A stretch of 64,000 bases of DNA from NCBI RefSeq assembly GCF_017599345.1, contig NZ_JAGFVL010000032.1, positions 215,642-279,641 on the forward strand, written 5' to 3'. Shown here in pieces: positions 18,057-27,478 of this stretch. Each line of letters opens with the position of its first letter. The first letter of the stretch is position 1. Both the position numbers and the translations under genes were made by a program. Under the pieces are notes generated by a model. The model ran no database searches. It was given only the letters and a program-made list of their open reading frames with translations, and was not told the origin of the DNA. The stretch comes from Gracilibacillus suaedae (GTDB lineage Bacteria; Bacillota; Bacilli; Bacillales; Amphibacillaceae).

Positions 18057-18923
18057 ATGAAAAAGAAATTATTGTTTGTCATCCTAACATTGTTGTTATC
18101 GCTAGTAGTAGTGGCATGTACGCAAGATGACACAAATAAAAATGAAACAGAAGATCCAGAGAATGAAGTAGAAGAATCAGCAGAAGACTCAGAACAAGAT
18201 GAACCTTCTGAGGAAGAAACACCTACACTCGATCAAGAACAAGCAAAAGAAGTTTTAAATGAGTACCAAGATAAATTCATGTCTGTCATTGAAAATACAG
18301 AAGATGATGGTGCTTTGACAGATTATGATTCAAAAGAGTCACTGAAAGAGGAATTCACGACCATTATGTCAGAAGAATTAGCTGATTCATTTGTGGCTCA
18401 TTATTTTGAAGAGGATAATGATAAGGTATATGTTGTTTCAACAGAGGCTCCTGTGTGGTTTGAAGAAGATAGTGACTTTAGTTTTGAACAAGTGAATGAT
18501 GTTGAATATGAGATAACACAAGAACGATCAAATGAATTAATAGGAAATGTAAGAATGACTTATGTGATTACATCAACAGATGATTCCTGGATTGTTAATG
18601 AAGTAAGGTCTGAAGATTTAAACGGAGAAAACTATGAGAATGGAGAAGATGAAGAACAAGCATCAGATGAAAGCAATACTGATGATAACCCGGAAACGGA
18701 TACGAGTGAAATTACGGACACTACAGCTGAAGATTTAGTAAGGAACCACCTTAATATTTCACAAAATAGTGATATCCATGTCGTAATGGATCACAAAAAT
18801 GACGATGGCAATTTTGTTGTTCAAGTTTATGAACTAGTTTCCAACGGTGAAACAAGTCATACAGCAACTATTGGTTGGTATATTGTTGATCAAGATGATG
18901 GAACAGTTGAAGAAATGATGTAA
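18057..18923 (+). CDS. Acidic lipoprotein of unknown function
   Basis: 288 residues from the ATG at 18057, preceded by GGGGGGAA. An earlier in-frame TTG is rejected because it would put 11 residues before the signal peptide. The lipobox VVAC places the lipidated cysteine at C21. A very acidic Glu/Asp-rich linker (25-70) follows, then a first soluble domain (about 75-195), a second acidic linker and a short C-terminal domain ending in a HTATIGWYIVDQDDGTVEEM stretch. It is anchored on the outer face of the membrane. I recognise no enzymatic family. It is monocistronic. Confidence 0.75.
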   Translation: MKKKLLFVILTLLLSLVVVACTQDDTNKNETEDPENEVEESAEDSEQDEPSEEETPTLDQEQAKEVLNEYQDKFMSVIENTEDDGALTDYDSKESLKEEFTTIMSEELADSFVAHYFEEDNDKVYVVSTEAPVWFEEDSDFSFEQVNDVEYEITQERSNELIGNVRMTYVITSTDDSWIVNEVRSEDLNGENYENGEDEEQASDESNTDDNPETDTSEITDTTAEDLVRNHLNISQNSDIHVVMDHKNDDGNFVVQVYELVSNGETSHTATIGWYIVDQDDGTVEEMM

Positions 18924-18928
18924 TCGAA

Positions 18929-18955
18929 TGGGACAAGCTAGCTTGTCCCACTTTT
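18929..18955 (+). terminator. Intrinsic terminator
   Basis: Perfect palindrome, TGGGACAAGCT and its complement (18929-18950), followed by CTTTTT. Confidence 0.87.
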
Positions 18956-19198
18956 TGTAAATAGGTATGACATCTTTCGTGTGAATAACTATGTATTTCC
19001 CAAGAGAATTCGTTTCCTTTTTAATTCGCAATCGAAGTATGCGATGCTAAAGCATTAGGTCCGAGTTACCTTTAGCTTGTCTCTATTTTAAGCTTTAAGA
19101 GAACCATATTTTGCAGGGGAGTAATTCGATATAGTGATAATTTACATGTACATAAAGACCTTCGTCAGTACTTGATGATAAGCTAGTTTTTTCCACTT

Positions 19199-19690
19199 TT
19201 AAAGAAAATCATTCTTCTTTATATCCGAAAAAACTGTTTCAAGCGAACGGTGAAAAGAGATTGCTTCCTGAATTTTATGCTCAAACAGTTCTCTTTGTTC
19301 TGCAGGATAGTGATCCAAGTCCTCTTGAATATCCTCTAAGTTGTTAATTTGCAGGTTAAGTGATTGGAGCCACCGGTTAACATAGGTTTTCATAAATTTC
19401 TTATATAGATCCTCACGAGCTTCATATAAGTCTTTTCGTACACCTTTTTGAAAAACGCGTTCGACTAAATTAAATTCTTGCAATCTACGAACGGCATAAC
19501 TCATTGCCGTTTTACTTTTACCCAAAGCATCTTTCATTTGGTCTAAAGTCATGGGAGCTCCATTTAAATAAAGCGTAACAAATAATTGTGCTTCTGTTTT
19601 ATTTAAAGAAAACATTTCAAGTGTTTTGGAAAACTCAGAAATGATTTGATTGTTTACTCTTTCTAAATTAGCATCAGTTTCCTGTGTCAT
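19199..19690 (-). CDS. GbsR/MarR-family regulator of osmoprotectant uptake (OpuAR-like)
   Basis: 163 residues. A winged helix-turn-helix in the GbsR style (TLDQMKDALGKSKTAMSYAV, then RRLQEFNLVERVFQKGVRKD) is followed by a helical C-terminus. GbsR-type proteins sense glycine betaine or choline and repress osmoprotectant genes. It is divergent from opuA, which makes that operon its likely target. The only AG-rich ribosome-binding site (AAAGGGG) lies about 14 bp before the ATG, a long spacing. Confidence 0.85.
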   Translation of the reverse strand: MTQETDANLERVNNQIISEFSKTLEMFSLNKTEAQLFVTLYLNGAPMTLDQMKDALGKSKTAMSYAVRRLQEFNLVERVFQKGVRKDLYEAREDLYKKFMKTYVNRWLQSLNLQINNLEDIQEDLDHYPAEQRELFEHKIQEAISFHRSLETVFSDIKKNDFL

Positions 19691-19793
19691 AAAAGTATGA
19701 TAACCCCTTTCAACTCTCTTACTAATATCATTACACTACATAATTAAAAAATCAATGTAAATACTAAGTATAGGGTAAAAGTAAGGATTTCCA

Positions 19794-19817
19794 TTTGTAA
19801 AGTTTAAACTTTACAAA
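19794..19817. promoter_or_regulatory. Perfect 24-bp palindrome, candidate opuA operator
   Basis: TTTGTAAAGTTT followed by its exact reverse complement AAACTTTACAAA, with no spacer. It lies between the divergent GbsR-type regulator gene and opuAA, about 120 bp upstream of opuAA, without a T-run that would make it a terminator. Operator function is inferred. Confidence 0.6.
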
Positions 19818-19938
19818 CGTAACAAACGGAAAAATAAGTGTATAACGCTTGAAATTCATAAGTAAAACCTTTAGCATAGTATAAGTGATGCATAAAATGA
19901 CGGGAAAAGTCGAATATAAATTGAGGTGATATAGATTC

Positions 19939-21135
19939 ATGTCTGTCATTAGTGTTAAGAATTTGTCGAAAATTTTCGGCAAAAAAACCAAAGAAGCTCT
20001 CTCATTGTTAGATGAGGGATATAAAAAGGAAGAAATTTTAGAAAAAACAGGATGTACAGTCGGTGTAAACCGTGCAACGTTTGAAGTCGAAGAAGGCGAA
20101 GTATTCGTTATTATGGGGCTTTCTGGAAGTGGAAAGTCAACCCTTGTACGTTTATTGAATCGCTTGATTGACCCTACAGAAGGTGATGTTGAAGTGAGTG
20201 GTGAAAATCTTGCGAGGGTTGGTAAAGAAACTTTACGTAAAGTCCGTCGTGAAAAAATGAGTATGGTCTTTCAAAAATTTGGATTATTTCCTTTCCGTAC
20301 CGTGTTAGAAAATACGGAGTTTGGACTGGAAATTCAAGGAATCAATAAGGAAGAGCGTGCTGAAAAAGCTAAAGAAGCTTTAGAATTAGTAGGATTAGGA
20401 AGTTTTATTCACCAGTATCCAGATCAGTTATCAGGCGGTATGCAACAACGTGTTGGTTTAGCTAGAGCCTTGGCAAATGATCCGGAAGTTCTGCTTATGG
20501 ATGAAGCTTTTTCTGCGTTGGATCCATTAATTAGAAAAGACATGCAAGATGAGTTATTGGACCTTCAGCAAAAAATGAAGAAAACCATTATCTTTATTAC
20601 GCATGATTTGGACGAAGCATTACGGATCGGTGACCGCATTGCACTGATGAAGGATGGTTCCATTGTTCAAATCGGTACGCCGGAAGAAATTTTAGTAAAT
20701 CCGGCCAATGACTATGTGGAACGATTCGTTGAAGACGTTGATCGCTCCAAAGTGTTAACAGCAAGTCATATTATGAAGCGACCTGAAACGGTTGATATTG
20801 AAAAACATGGTCCAAGAGTTGCGCTAGAAAGAATTCGTGAGCAAGGCTTATCAAGCATTTATGTGGTTGATCGCTCCAGACAATTAAAGGGCTATGTCAC
20901 AGCAGACGATGTTAAACAAGCTCGGGATAATGGAGAAAAGGGTTTACACAGTATTTTACGTACAGATATGCCTACAGTAGGATTAGAAGCACCAATTCAT
21001 GAAATCTTTGAAATTATTCATGATGCGCCTGTACCTGTAGCTGTTGTGGAAGATGGCAAGATGAAAGGGATCATTGTACGAGGTGCAGTAATCGCAGCAT
21101 TAGCAAATGGAAATGGGGTGACAGAAGATGCTTAA
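19939..21135 (+). CDS. opuAA: Glycine betaine/proline ABC transporter ATPase with CBS domains
   Basis: 398 residues. It has an N-terminal OpuA/ProV-specific extension (about 15-45), Walker [10 protein letters not shown] at 60-68, signature LSGGMQQ at 164-170, Walker B LLMDEA at 185-190 and two CBS modules in about 265-395. CBS domains of OpuA sense ionic strength or c-di-AMP. It powers uptake of compatible solutes during hyperosmotic stress. GAGGTGAT precedes the ATG. Its 3' end overlaps opuAB by 8 bp. Confidence 0.96.
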   Translation: MSVISVKNLSKIFGKKTKEALSLLDEGYKKEEILEKTGCTVGVNRATFEVEEGEVFVIMGLSGSGKSTLVRLLNRLIDPTEGDVEVSGENLARVGKETLRKVRREKMSMVFQKFGLFPFRTVLENTEFGLEIQGINKEERAEKAKEALELVGLGSFIHQYPDQLSGGMQQRVGLARALANDPEVLLMDEAFSALDPLIRKDMQDELLDLQQKMKKTIIFITHDLDEALRIGDRIALMKDGSIVQIGTPEEILVNPANDYVERFVEDVDRSKVLTASHIMKRPETVDIEKHGPRVALERIREQGLSSIYVVDRSRQLKGYVTADDVKQARDNGEKGLHSILRTDMPTVGLEAPIHEIFEIIHDAPVPVAVVEDGKMKGIIVRGAVIAALANGNGVTEDA

Positions 21136-21964
21136 TTTTATCCCCGAAATTCCAGTAGCAGATTGGATTAATACAGCAGTTGAAAAGATGAAAAATACAT
21201 TTGAATTTATTTTTGATCCAATCAAAGACGATTTTGGTGAATTTGTTGAAACGACTGCAGAATGGTTAAGTCAAGTTCCAGCACTGATTGTAATATTAAT
21301 CGTTGCTCTTATTGCTTTCTTTGTTTCCGGTAAGAAATTTGGTTTGGTTACTTTTTCTATTATTGGCCTATGGTTTGTCTATAATCAAGGTCTATGGGAA
21401 GAGTTAATGTACACATTTACACTAGTACTTTTTGCCAGTATAATATCTATCATTATTGGTATTCCTGCTGGTATATGGATGTCGAAGAGTAAATGGGCAC
21501 AAGCAATTATTACGCCAATATTGGACTTTATGCAGACGATGCCTGCTTTCGTTTATTTAATTCCTGCCGTTGTATTCTTCGGAATTGGGATGGTACCAGG
21601 TATTTTTGCATCTGTTGTATTCGCAACACCACCTGTTGTCCGATTTACCAATTTAGGTATTCGTCAAGTGTCCAATGAGTTAGTAGAAGCGGCTGATGCA
21701 TTCGGTACAACAGGATCACAAAAGCTGTTTAAAGTAGAATTACCAATGGCCAGAAAAACGATTATGGCAGGTGTAAACCAAACGGTAATGCTTGCGTTGT
21801 CTATGGTTGTAATTGCATCAATGATCGGTGCACCAGGGCTTGGTGATAAAGTATTAACAGCACTGCAACGTTCACAAGAAGGACCAGGTTTTGTAGCAGG
21901 CTTCGGTATTGTTATTTTAGCAATTATTATTGACAGGGTTTCTCAAAACTTAAATAAAGGCTAA
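21128..21964 (+). CDS. opuAB: Glycine betaine ABC transporter permease
   Basis: 278 residues with about seven membrane spans. The binding-protein-dependent permease EAA loop is recognisable in [20 protein letters not shown]. An extended N-terminus of about 50 residues with an amphipathic [14 protein letters not shown] segment is typical of ProW/OpuAB. It forms the membrane channel with OpuAA. The start overlaps the opuAA stop; the ribosome-binding site lies inside opuAA. Confidence 0.95.
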   Translation: MLNFIPEIPVADWINTAVEKMKNTFEFIFDPIKDDFGEFVETTAEWLSQVPALIVILIVALIAFFVSGKKFGLVTFSIIGLWFVYNQGLWEELMYTFTLVLFASIISIIIGIPAGIWMSKSKWAQAIITPILDFMQTMPAFVYLIPAVVFFGIGMVPGIFASVVFATPPVVRFTNLGIRQVSNELVEAADAFGTTGSQKLFKVELPMARKTIMAGVNQTVMLALSMVVIASMIGAPGLGDKVLTALQRSQEGPGFVAGFGIVILAIIIDRVSQNLNKG

Positions 21965-22056
21965 GTTTAATAAATTTTGCCAGATTAAGTGGTCGCAAAT
22001 CTGGTTAGAAAAAATATGTTAAGACACTGTGAAGTTTTTTAGGTTAAGGTGATAAA

Positions 22057-22080
22057 CATATCCAGGTTAGCCTGGATATG
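22057..22080 (+). promoter_or_regulatory. Intra-operon hairpin between opuAB and opuAC
   Basis: CATATCCAGG pairs perfectly with CCTGGATATG across a TTAG loop. No T-run follows, so partial termination or mRNA protection is more likely than full termination. It would allow a different amount of binding protein from that of the membrane parts. Confidence 0.6.
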
Positions 22081-22116
22081 TTTAAATATAAATTTTAAAA
22101 AAGGGGAGGTCTATTC

Positions 22117-23028
22117 ATGTTAAAAACATGGAAGTCTTTTGGATTAATGGCAGTATTAGCTTTAGTATTTGTACTTGCAGCTTGTGGTGCCAACGATGAA
22201 GGTGACGACGCTACAGGTGATGAAGGCAATGATGAAACAGCTGCTGTAGGTGAAGGTAAGGAAATAGAATTAGTGTACGTAAATTGGGACACTGAAATTG
22301 CCTCTACACATGTGGTTGGAAAAGTCTTAGAAGATTTAGGGTATGATGTAACGCGTACATCTATTGAAAATGCAGCAATGTGGGAAGCAGTTGCAAATGG
22401 AGAAGCAGATGGTATGGTTGCAGCATGGTTACCAGCTACACATGAATCACAATATGCAGAATTTGGGGATCAAGTAGTAGAATTGGGACCAAACCTTGAA
22501 GGAGCTAAAATTGGTCTTGTAGTACCATCTTACATGGATGTTGATTCTATTGCAGATCTTACAGATGAAGCAGGTCAAACGATTACTGGTATTGAGCCAG
22601 GTGCCGGTGTGGTAAGTGCTGCTGAAAAGGCTCTCGAAGATTATGAGAACTTAAGTGATTGGCAAGTGCAAACATCTTCAAGTGGTGCAATGACCACACA
22701 ACTTGGGGAAGCAATTGAAAATGAAGAACCTATCATTGTTACTGGTTGGTCTCCACACTGGAAATTCTCTGAATATGATTTGAAATATTTAGAAGATCCA
22801 GAAGGCTCATTTGGTGAAGCAGAAACAATTGAAACAATGGTTCGTGAAGGACTAGAAGAAGATTTACCAAACGCATATAAAGTGTTAGATCAATTCGAAT
22901 GGACAGAAGAAGACAGTAACTCTGTTATGCTTGAAATTAACAATGGTACAGATCCGGAAGACGCTGCAGCAGAGTGGGTAGAAGCTAACCCAGAAAAAGT
23001 TGCTGAGTGGACTGAAGGTGTAGAATAA
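22117..23028 (+). CDS. opuAC: Glycine betaine-binding lipoprotein
   Basis: 303 residues. The lipobox LAAC gives a lipidated C23. The mature part is an OpuAC/ProX-type binding protein, with VNWDTEIASTHVVGKVLEDL near the start and Trp residues (WLPATH, GWSPHWKF) that would form the aromatic cage for quaternary ammonium ligands. It is tethered outside the membrane and delivers betaine to OpuAB. It lies 152 bp after opuAB with a hairpin in the gap and a terminator behind. Confidence 0.95.
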   Translation: MLKTWKSFGLMAVLALVFVLAACGANDEGDDATGDEGNDETAAVGEGKEIELVYVNWDTEIASTHVVGKVLEDLGYDVTRTSIENAAMWEAVANGEADGMVAAWLPATHESQYAEFGDQVVELGPNLEGAKIGLVVPSYMDVDSIADLTDEAGQTITGIEPGAGVVSAAEKALEDYENLSDWQVQTSSSGAMTTQLGEAIENEEPIIVTGWSPHWKFSEYDLKYLEDPEGSFGEAETIETMVREGLEEDLPNAYKVLDQFEWTEEDSNSVMLEINNGTDPEDAAAEWVEANPEKVAEWTEGVE

Positions 23029-23044
23029 TTCATAGTTGAATTTG

Positions 23045-23080
23045 AAATCCTCCTCGCAGAAAGAAGCGAGGGGGATTTTT
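23045..23080 (+). terminator. Intrinsic terminator of opuA
   Basis: AAATCCTCCTCGC pairs with GCGAGGGGGATTT (one G-T pair) around AGAAAGAA, followed by TTT. Confidence 0.88.
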
Positions 23081-23168
23081 GTTTATATAACTATAAGGAA
23101 GGGCCCAGTACCACATTAGACAAATATGTTAAGATATACCTTAATACATATGAGAGGGAGTTGACTTC

Positions 23169-23999
23169 GTGAAGACAGTACTTGTGACAGGGGCAGGTAG
23201 TGGTTTTGGCTTCATAACGACACTGAAATTCTTGAAAAAAGGTTACAGAGTGATAGCGACAATGAGAACATTGCAGTCACGTGATGAATTAATCGAGACA
23301 GCCGAGAATAACCAGTTAGCATCCCAATTAGATATTATGGAAATGGATGTAACCGATGAGCATCAGATTCAACATGTCAAAGAATACATACAAGCAAATT
23401 ATCAAAAACTCGACGTGTTAGTTAATAATGCTGGCTTTTGCCAAGCAGGATTTATTGCAGATTTAACCACAGACGCCTTTCAAAAACAGCTAGATGTAAA
23501 TTTGAACGGAGTTTTTCGTGTCACCAAAGTAATGTTGCCATTATTAGAACAGGCCAATAAGGCAAATATCATTAATATAGGCAGTGTTAGCGGATATGCA
23601 GGTTTTCCAGGAATGTCTGCTTATTGTGCATCAAAGTTTGCTTTAGCAGGGTTCAGCGAAAGTTTACGAATCGAATTACTCCCGAAACAGATATTTGTCT
23701 CCGTAGTGGACCCAGCATCCTACCAAACGGGTATTTGGGATAAGAGCTTGTCCAATATTGACCGAATGGAGTTGAAAAAAGATCCGATGAAAAGCTCTGT
23801 TCTGTCTTTCGCACAACAATCGTCACAATCCAGTGCAGACCCGAGCGAAGTAGCTTCTTTGATAGCCGCGATATGTAGCAAGAAACAACCAAAACTTCGC
23901 TATCCAATTGGCAAAGGAGCGAGAATGTTAGCTTTTGCTAAACGTATTTTGCCTTGGTTCTGGTTGGAGAAGATTATTTTAAAAAAATTAAAACAGTAA
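23169..23999 (+). CDS. Short-chain dehydrogenase/reductase
   Basis: 276 residues from a GTG preceded by GAGAGGGAG. Classical SDR landmarks: nucleotide motif TGAGSGFG at 7-14, NNAG at 86-89 and catalytic Ser139, Tyr152 and Lys156 (YCASK). The C-terminal part resembles the retinol/17-beta-hydroxysteroid-like SDR branch. It oxidises or reduces an alcohol/carbonyl using NAD(P). It lies 40 bp upstream of the ABC genes and could be in their transcript. The substrate is unknown. Confidence 0.9.
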   Translation: MKTVLVTGAGSGFGFITTLKFLKKGYRVIATMRTLQSRDELIETAENNQLASQLDIMEMDVTDEHQIQHVKEYIQANYQKLDVLVNNAGFCQAGFIADLTTDAFQKQLDVNLNGVFRVTKVMLPLLEQANKANIINIGSVSGYAGFPGMSAYCASKFALAGFSESLRIELLPKQIFVSVVDPASYQTGIWDKSLSNIDRMELKKDPMKSSVLSFAQQSSQSSADPSEVASLIAAICSKKQPKLRYPIGKGARMLAFAKRILPWFWLEKIILKKLKQ

Positions 24000-24039
24000 A
24001 AGGAAAAATATGTTAGCATAGTGATGGAGGTGAATAAAT

Positions 24040-24834
24040 TTGTCAGAAGATATTATTCTATCATTAAGAAATGTAGCAAAATCCTATGGAAGTACACGCG
24101 TTTTAGAATCTATTAATCTTGATATCTATCAAGGTCAGATTATTGGTTATATCGGGCCGAATGGGGCTGGTAAAAGTACAACCGTCAAGATGATGTTAGG
24201 TCTAATAACAGAGTTTGAAGGTGACATTGAAATATTCGGTAAGAATATTAAAACAAGTGGTGTGGCATATAAGAAACGTATCGGTTATGTACCGGAAAAC
24301 GGAGATATTTATGATAGCCTAACGCCTATGGAATATCTATCCTTTGTCGGTGGCTTATATAGGATGGAAGATCAGATGATTATCCGTAAAGCAACAGAAT
24401 TGATGCGTTTATTTGAATTAGAACATGTATTACATACAAGGATTTCATCTTTTTCCAAAGGGATGAGACAGAAAGTTCTTTTTATCGCTAGTGTTATACA
24501 TAATCCGGATTTACTCTTTTTAGATGAACCATTGAGTGGTCTGGATGCCAACAGTATGATGATTGTCAAAGAGATCTTAGATCAGTTAGCAAATCAAGGG
24601 AAAACGATTTTTTACTCTTCACATATTATGGACGTCGTTGAAAAAATCAGTAATCGTATCGTGTTGCTTGCGGATGGTCAAATTGTTGCTGATGGAACGT
24701 TTGAACAGTTACAGCAGCAAAATAAAGAGGGTTCTCTTGAAGAGATTTTCAATCAACTGACAGGATTTCATCAGCATCAAGAAATAGCCAGTTCTTTTGT
24801 TTCTATAGTGGAAAATGGTGATAAAGATGGATGA
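24040..24834 (+). CDS. ABC transporter ATP-binding protein
   Basis: 264 residues starting at TTG with GATGGAGG nine bases upstream. Walker A GPNGAGKST is at 39-47, followed by a SFSKGMRQKV signature and LLFLDEPLSGLDA Walker B. It belongs to the exporter-type ABC-2 ATPases. Its partner is the membrane protein encoded with an 8-bp overlap immediately downstream. Confidence 0.92.
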   Translation: MSEDIILSLRNVAKSYGSTRVLESINLDIYQGQIIGYIGPNGAGKSTTVKMMLGLITEFEGDIEIFGKNIKTSGVAYKKRIGYVPENGDIYDSLTPMEYLSFVGGLYRMEDQMIIRKATELMRLFELEHVLHTRISSFSKGMRQKVLFIASVIHNPDLLFLDEPLSGLDANSMMIVKEILDQLANQGKTIFYSSHIMDVVEKISNRIVLLADGQIVADGTFEQLQQQNKEGSLEEIFNQLTGFHQHQEIASSFVSIVENGDKDG

Positions 24835-26425
24835 TTTCAGATCGCTGAGAATACTAGATAAGTTTCAGTCGCTTTTTCAAAAAGCTAAGGTAGATTACCC
24901 GATGATGCGAGAGATTCTGCAATTGAAATTAACGATGGACACGAGAAGAGTACCGACGATCTTTCATGAATCAAAGTCAGATTCCGGTAATCAGTTTCTG
25001 AAATCTCTTGGTATCTATGCTTTGATGGGATTAATACTGATTGCTTTCTTATTTGGTGATCAGTATATCTTTCAAGTCAGCATCATGTATGCTATTGTCA
25101 TGTTTATTATTATGACATCGACCATTTCTGATTTTTCTAGTGTATTACTAGATGTTCGCGATAAAATGATTATAGGCACTAAACCTGTAGACTCGAGAAC
25201 GATTAATGCGACTAAGGTTGTCCATATTACCATCTACTTATGTCAACTAACGATGGCGTTTACTGCTATTCCAATGATCATTGGTTTGTTTAACCAAGGG
25301 ATTGTATTCTTTTTATTAAGTTTGATTGTCCTGTTATTTGTTAATTTATTGATTCTGATTATGACGGCATTGGTGTATATCATTATCCTTCGTTTTTTTG
25401 ATGGAGAAAAATTAAAGGATATTATTAATTATATTCAAATTCTTCTAAGTATTTCCATGATTATCGGCTATCAATTAGTAGCTCGGTCCTTTGAGTTTGT
25501 AGATTTGAATGTTAACTTCAGTTTTGAATGGTGGCATGTATTGATGCCGCCGGTCTGGTATGGAGCGATATATGAAATCGTTTTAAATGGTGTAACAGAT
25601 CTGTCGTATATCATACTCGCGATATTGGGTGTAATTTTACCACTTGTAGCTATTTTTCTTTATATCAAACTGATTCCATCTTTTGAGCGCAACTTGGAAA
25701 AGCTTTTATCCAACAGCGGTAAACATAAACAAGCAAAAGAATGGTGGAGTCGTTTTTGGTCCAAGGTATTGGTTAGGAACAAGGAAGAACAAGTTTTCTT
25801 TGATTTCGCAACTAGAATGTTAAAAAATGAGCGAGATTATAAGCTAAAGGTCTATCCGACAATTGGAATGGCTTTAGTATTCCCTTGTATTTTTCTCCTT
25901 ACGGATTATACAAGTCGCTCGATCGACGAACTACGTGATGGTAGCATGTATTTCTCAATGTATTTTAGCTTGGTTGTGATTCCGGCTGGTGTACAAATGC
26001 TTCAATTTTCAACCAATCCAAAAGCAGCCTGGATATATCGCGCAGTACCGCTGAAAAATGAAAATGTGTGTCACCGCGCAGTATTAAAAGCTTTTCTCGT
26101 TCGCTTATTTATTCCGGTTTATCTGATATTAAGTGTGCTTTTTTTAGTAATTTTCACAGAAAGAATTTGGTCTTTTTTAATCATACTTGTTTTAGTTGCT
26201 GCTATCTATAGCAGGATTTGTTATCAAGTATTTCTTAAAAATGTGCTGCCTTTTTCTGAATCATATCAAATCGGTCAAAGTAAACAAAGCGGGCAAGCAC
26301 TAGCTCTATTAGCCTTAACTGTCGCTTTTGCTCTATTTCACTATGTAATGACGCTTGCTTCATTTGGGTCCTATATTTTAATTAGTGTATTAGTGTTTAT
26401 CAATGCTTTTCTGTGGAGGAAATAG
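24827..26425 (+). CDS. Large ABC exporter membrane subunit
   Basis: 532 residues if the ATG at 24827 (behind GGTGAT) is used; an ATG at 24815 is also in frame but lacks a ribosome-binding site. About 10-12 hydrophobic segments are arranged in two halves separated by a soluble loop (about 285-340). No standard permease motif is obvious, but the overlap with the ATPase gene makes it the transmembrane partner. The transported substrate is unknown. Confidence 0.8.
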   Translation: MDDFRSLRILDKFQSLFQKAKVDYPMMREILQLKLTMDTRRVPTIFHESKSDSGNQFLKSLGIYALMGLILIAFLFGDQYIFQVSIMYAIVMFIIMTSTISDFSSVLLDVRDKMIIGTKPVDSRTINATKVVHITIYLCQLTMAFTAIPMIIGLFNQGIVFFLLSLIVLLFVNLLILIMTALVYIIILRFFDGEKLKDIINYIQILLSISMIIGYQLVARSFEFVDLNVNFSFEWWHVLMPPVWYGAIYEIVLNGVTDLSYIILAILGVILPLVAIFLYIKLIPSFERNLEKLLSNSGKHKQAKEWWSRFWSKVLVRNKEEQVFFDFATRMLKNERDYKLKVYPTIGMALVFPCIFLLTDYTSRSIDELRDGSMYFSMYFSLVVIPAGVQMLQFSTNPKAAWIYRAVPLKNENVCHRAVLKAFLVRLFIPVYLILSVLFLVIFTERIWSFLIILVLVAAIYSRICYQVFLKNVLPFSESYQIGQSKQSGQALALLALTVAFALFHYVMTLASFGSYILISVLVFINAFLWRK

Positions 26426-26436
26426 TTATCAAATAC

Positions 26437-26469
26437 AAAAAATCATCCCCAGCTATGGGGATGATTTTT
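26437..26469. terminator. Bidirectional intrinsic terminator
   Basis: AAAAATCATCCCC pairs with GGGGATGATTTTT around AGCTAT, between convergent genes. The right arm overlaps the stop codon of the minus-strand lipoprotein gene. Confidence 0.9.
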
Positions 26470-27259
26470 ATATTAACTCTTCAATTTCAGCATTTTCTCG
26501 AAGTTCATCGATTTTGGCTTGAATTTCTTCTTGTTTTTCTTGTTGTTTTTGTGACGTAAGTGTTTGTTTAATTTGATCTTCAACATCTTCCAATGGTGGA
26601 AGGTCTTCTTCATTTTCCTCTGCTGCTGACTGATAATATTCTTTAATTTCTTCATCTGTTACTTTGATACCAAGAACAGACTCCATATATTTTTCAGAAA
26701 GTAAATCATTCTCGATTTGTTCCTTTAATGTTTCTTCGGTATATCCACTCGATTCTAGAGCACTAGCGTACTCTTCTCCAAATTGTTCTTCATAAGCAGC
26801 TAGTTCATTGTCAATTTCTTCTTGTTCAACGGTCAGTCCTTCAGCTTTAGCATCTTGACGAATCAATTCTTGAGTAATTAATTCATTTAAGGTTTGCTGT
26901 TTTATAGCTTCTGTATCTTCTACATCTTGTCCGGCTTGTTCTAATGTGCTTTTTACAAGTGGATAAATTTGATTGTAGGAAGAACCAATGATTTCTTCAC
27001 CATTTATAGTCGCTACAGCTTGGTCTTCTTCTACCAATTCCTCATCACTTACTCCTTGTTGTCCTGTCGCTGCAGCTGAATCAGCTTCCTCCTCTTGTGC
27101 TTCCTGTTCACCCTCGGCTTCACCTTCACTCTCTGGTGTTTCTTCTGCTGCAGGTTCTTCTGTATTGTTTTCATCAGCTGGCTCCTCGTCATCATTACTA
27201 CATGCAACAGTGATAACAGCCAAACTAATCATCATTAATAGCATTAATAGCTTCTTCAT
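26468..27259 (-). CDS. SurA N-terminal domain lipoprotein (PrsA-like chaperone lacking PPIase)
   Basis: 263 residues from the ATG at 27259 (GGAGG upstream); longer in-frame starts are rejected because the signal peptide begins here. The lipobox VACS gives a lipidated cysteine near residue 20. A long Glu/Ala-rich acidic linker is followed by a SurA_N-type chaperone fold (INGEEIIGSSYNQIYPLVK and NELITQELIRQDAKAEGLTV). In PrsA/SurA a parvulin domain would follow EEIKEYYQ; here only about 60 charged residues remain. It probably assists folding of secreted proteins at the membrane-wall interface. Confidence 0.85.
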   Translation of the reverse strand: MKKLLMLLMMISLAVITVACSNDDEEPADENNTEEPAAEETPESEGEAEGEQEAQEEEADSAAATGQQGVSDEELVEEDQAVATINGEEIIGSSYNQIYPLVKSTLEQAGQDVEDTEAIKQQTLNELITQELIRQDAKAEGLTVEQEEIDNELAAYEEQFGEEYASALESSGYTEETLKEQIENDLLSEKYMESVLGIKVTDEEIKEYYQSAAEENEEDLPPLEDVEDQIKQTLTSQKQQEKQEEIQAKIDELRENAEIEELI

Positions 27260-27478
27260 TAATAAACAACCTCCATATAACTCATTGTCTGTCCATTCAA
27301 ACATACATGATAGAATAATTGCAACCCATATCATCTCAAGTTTAGCAACATTATTCCTATCATACCAGTAATCTGATTGTTTTATTACATTTAAACAACA
27401 AAAAAAGGACTCATTTCACACTTTTTCCATAGTGTTGTTTCTCTTAATTGGGAATAATAATAAAAGGAGTGAAAATAG

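Noticed and set aside
26988..27371. Plus-strand Ser-rich 127-residue frame
   Set aside because: Complement of the acidic Glu/Ala linker of the SurA-N lipoprotein; low-complexity artefact.
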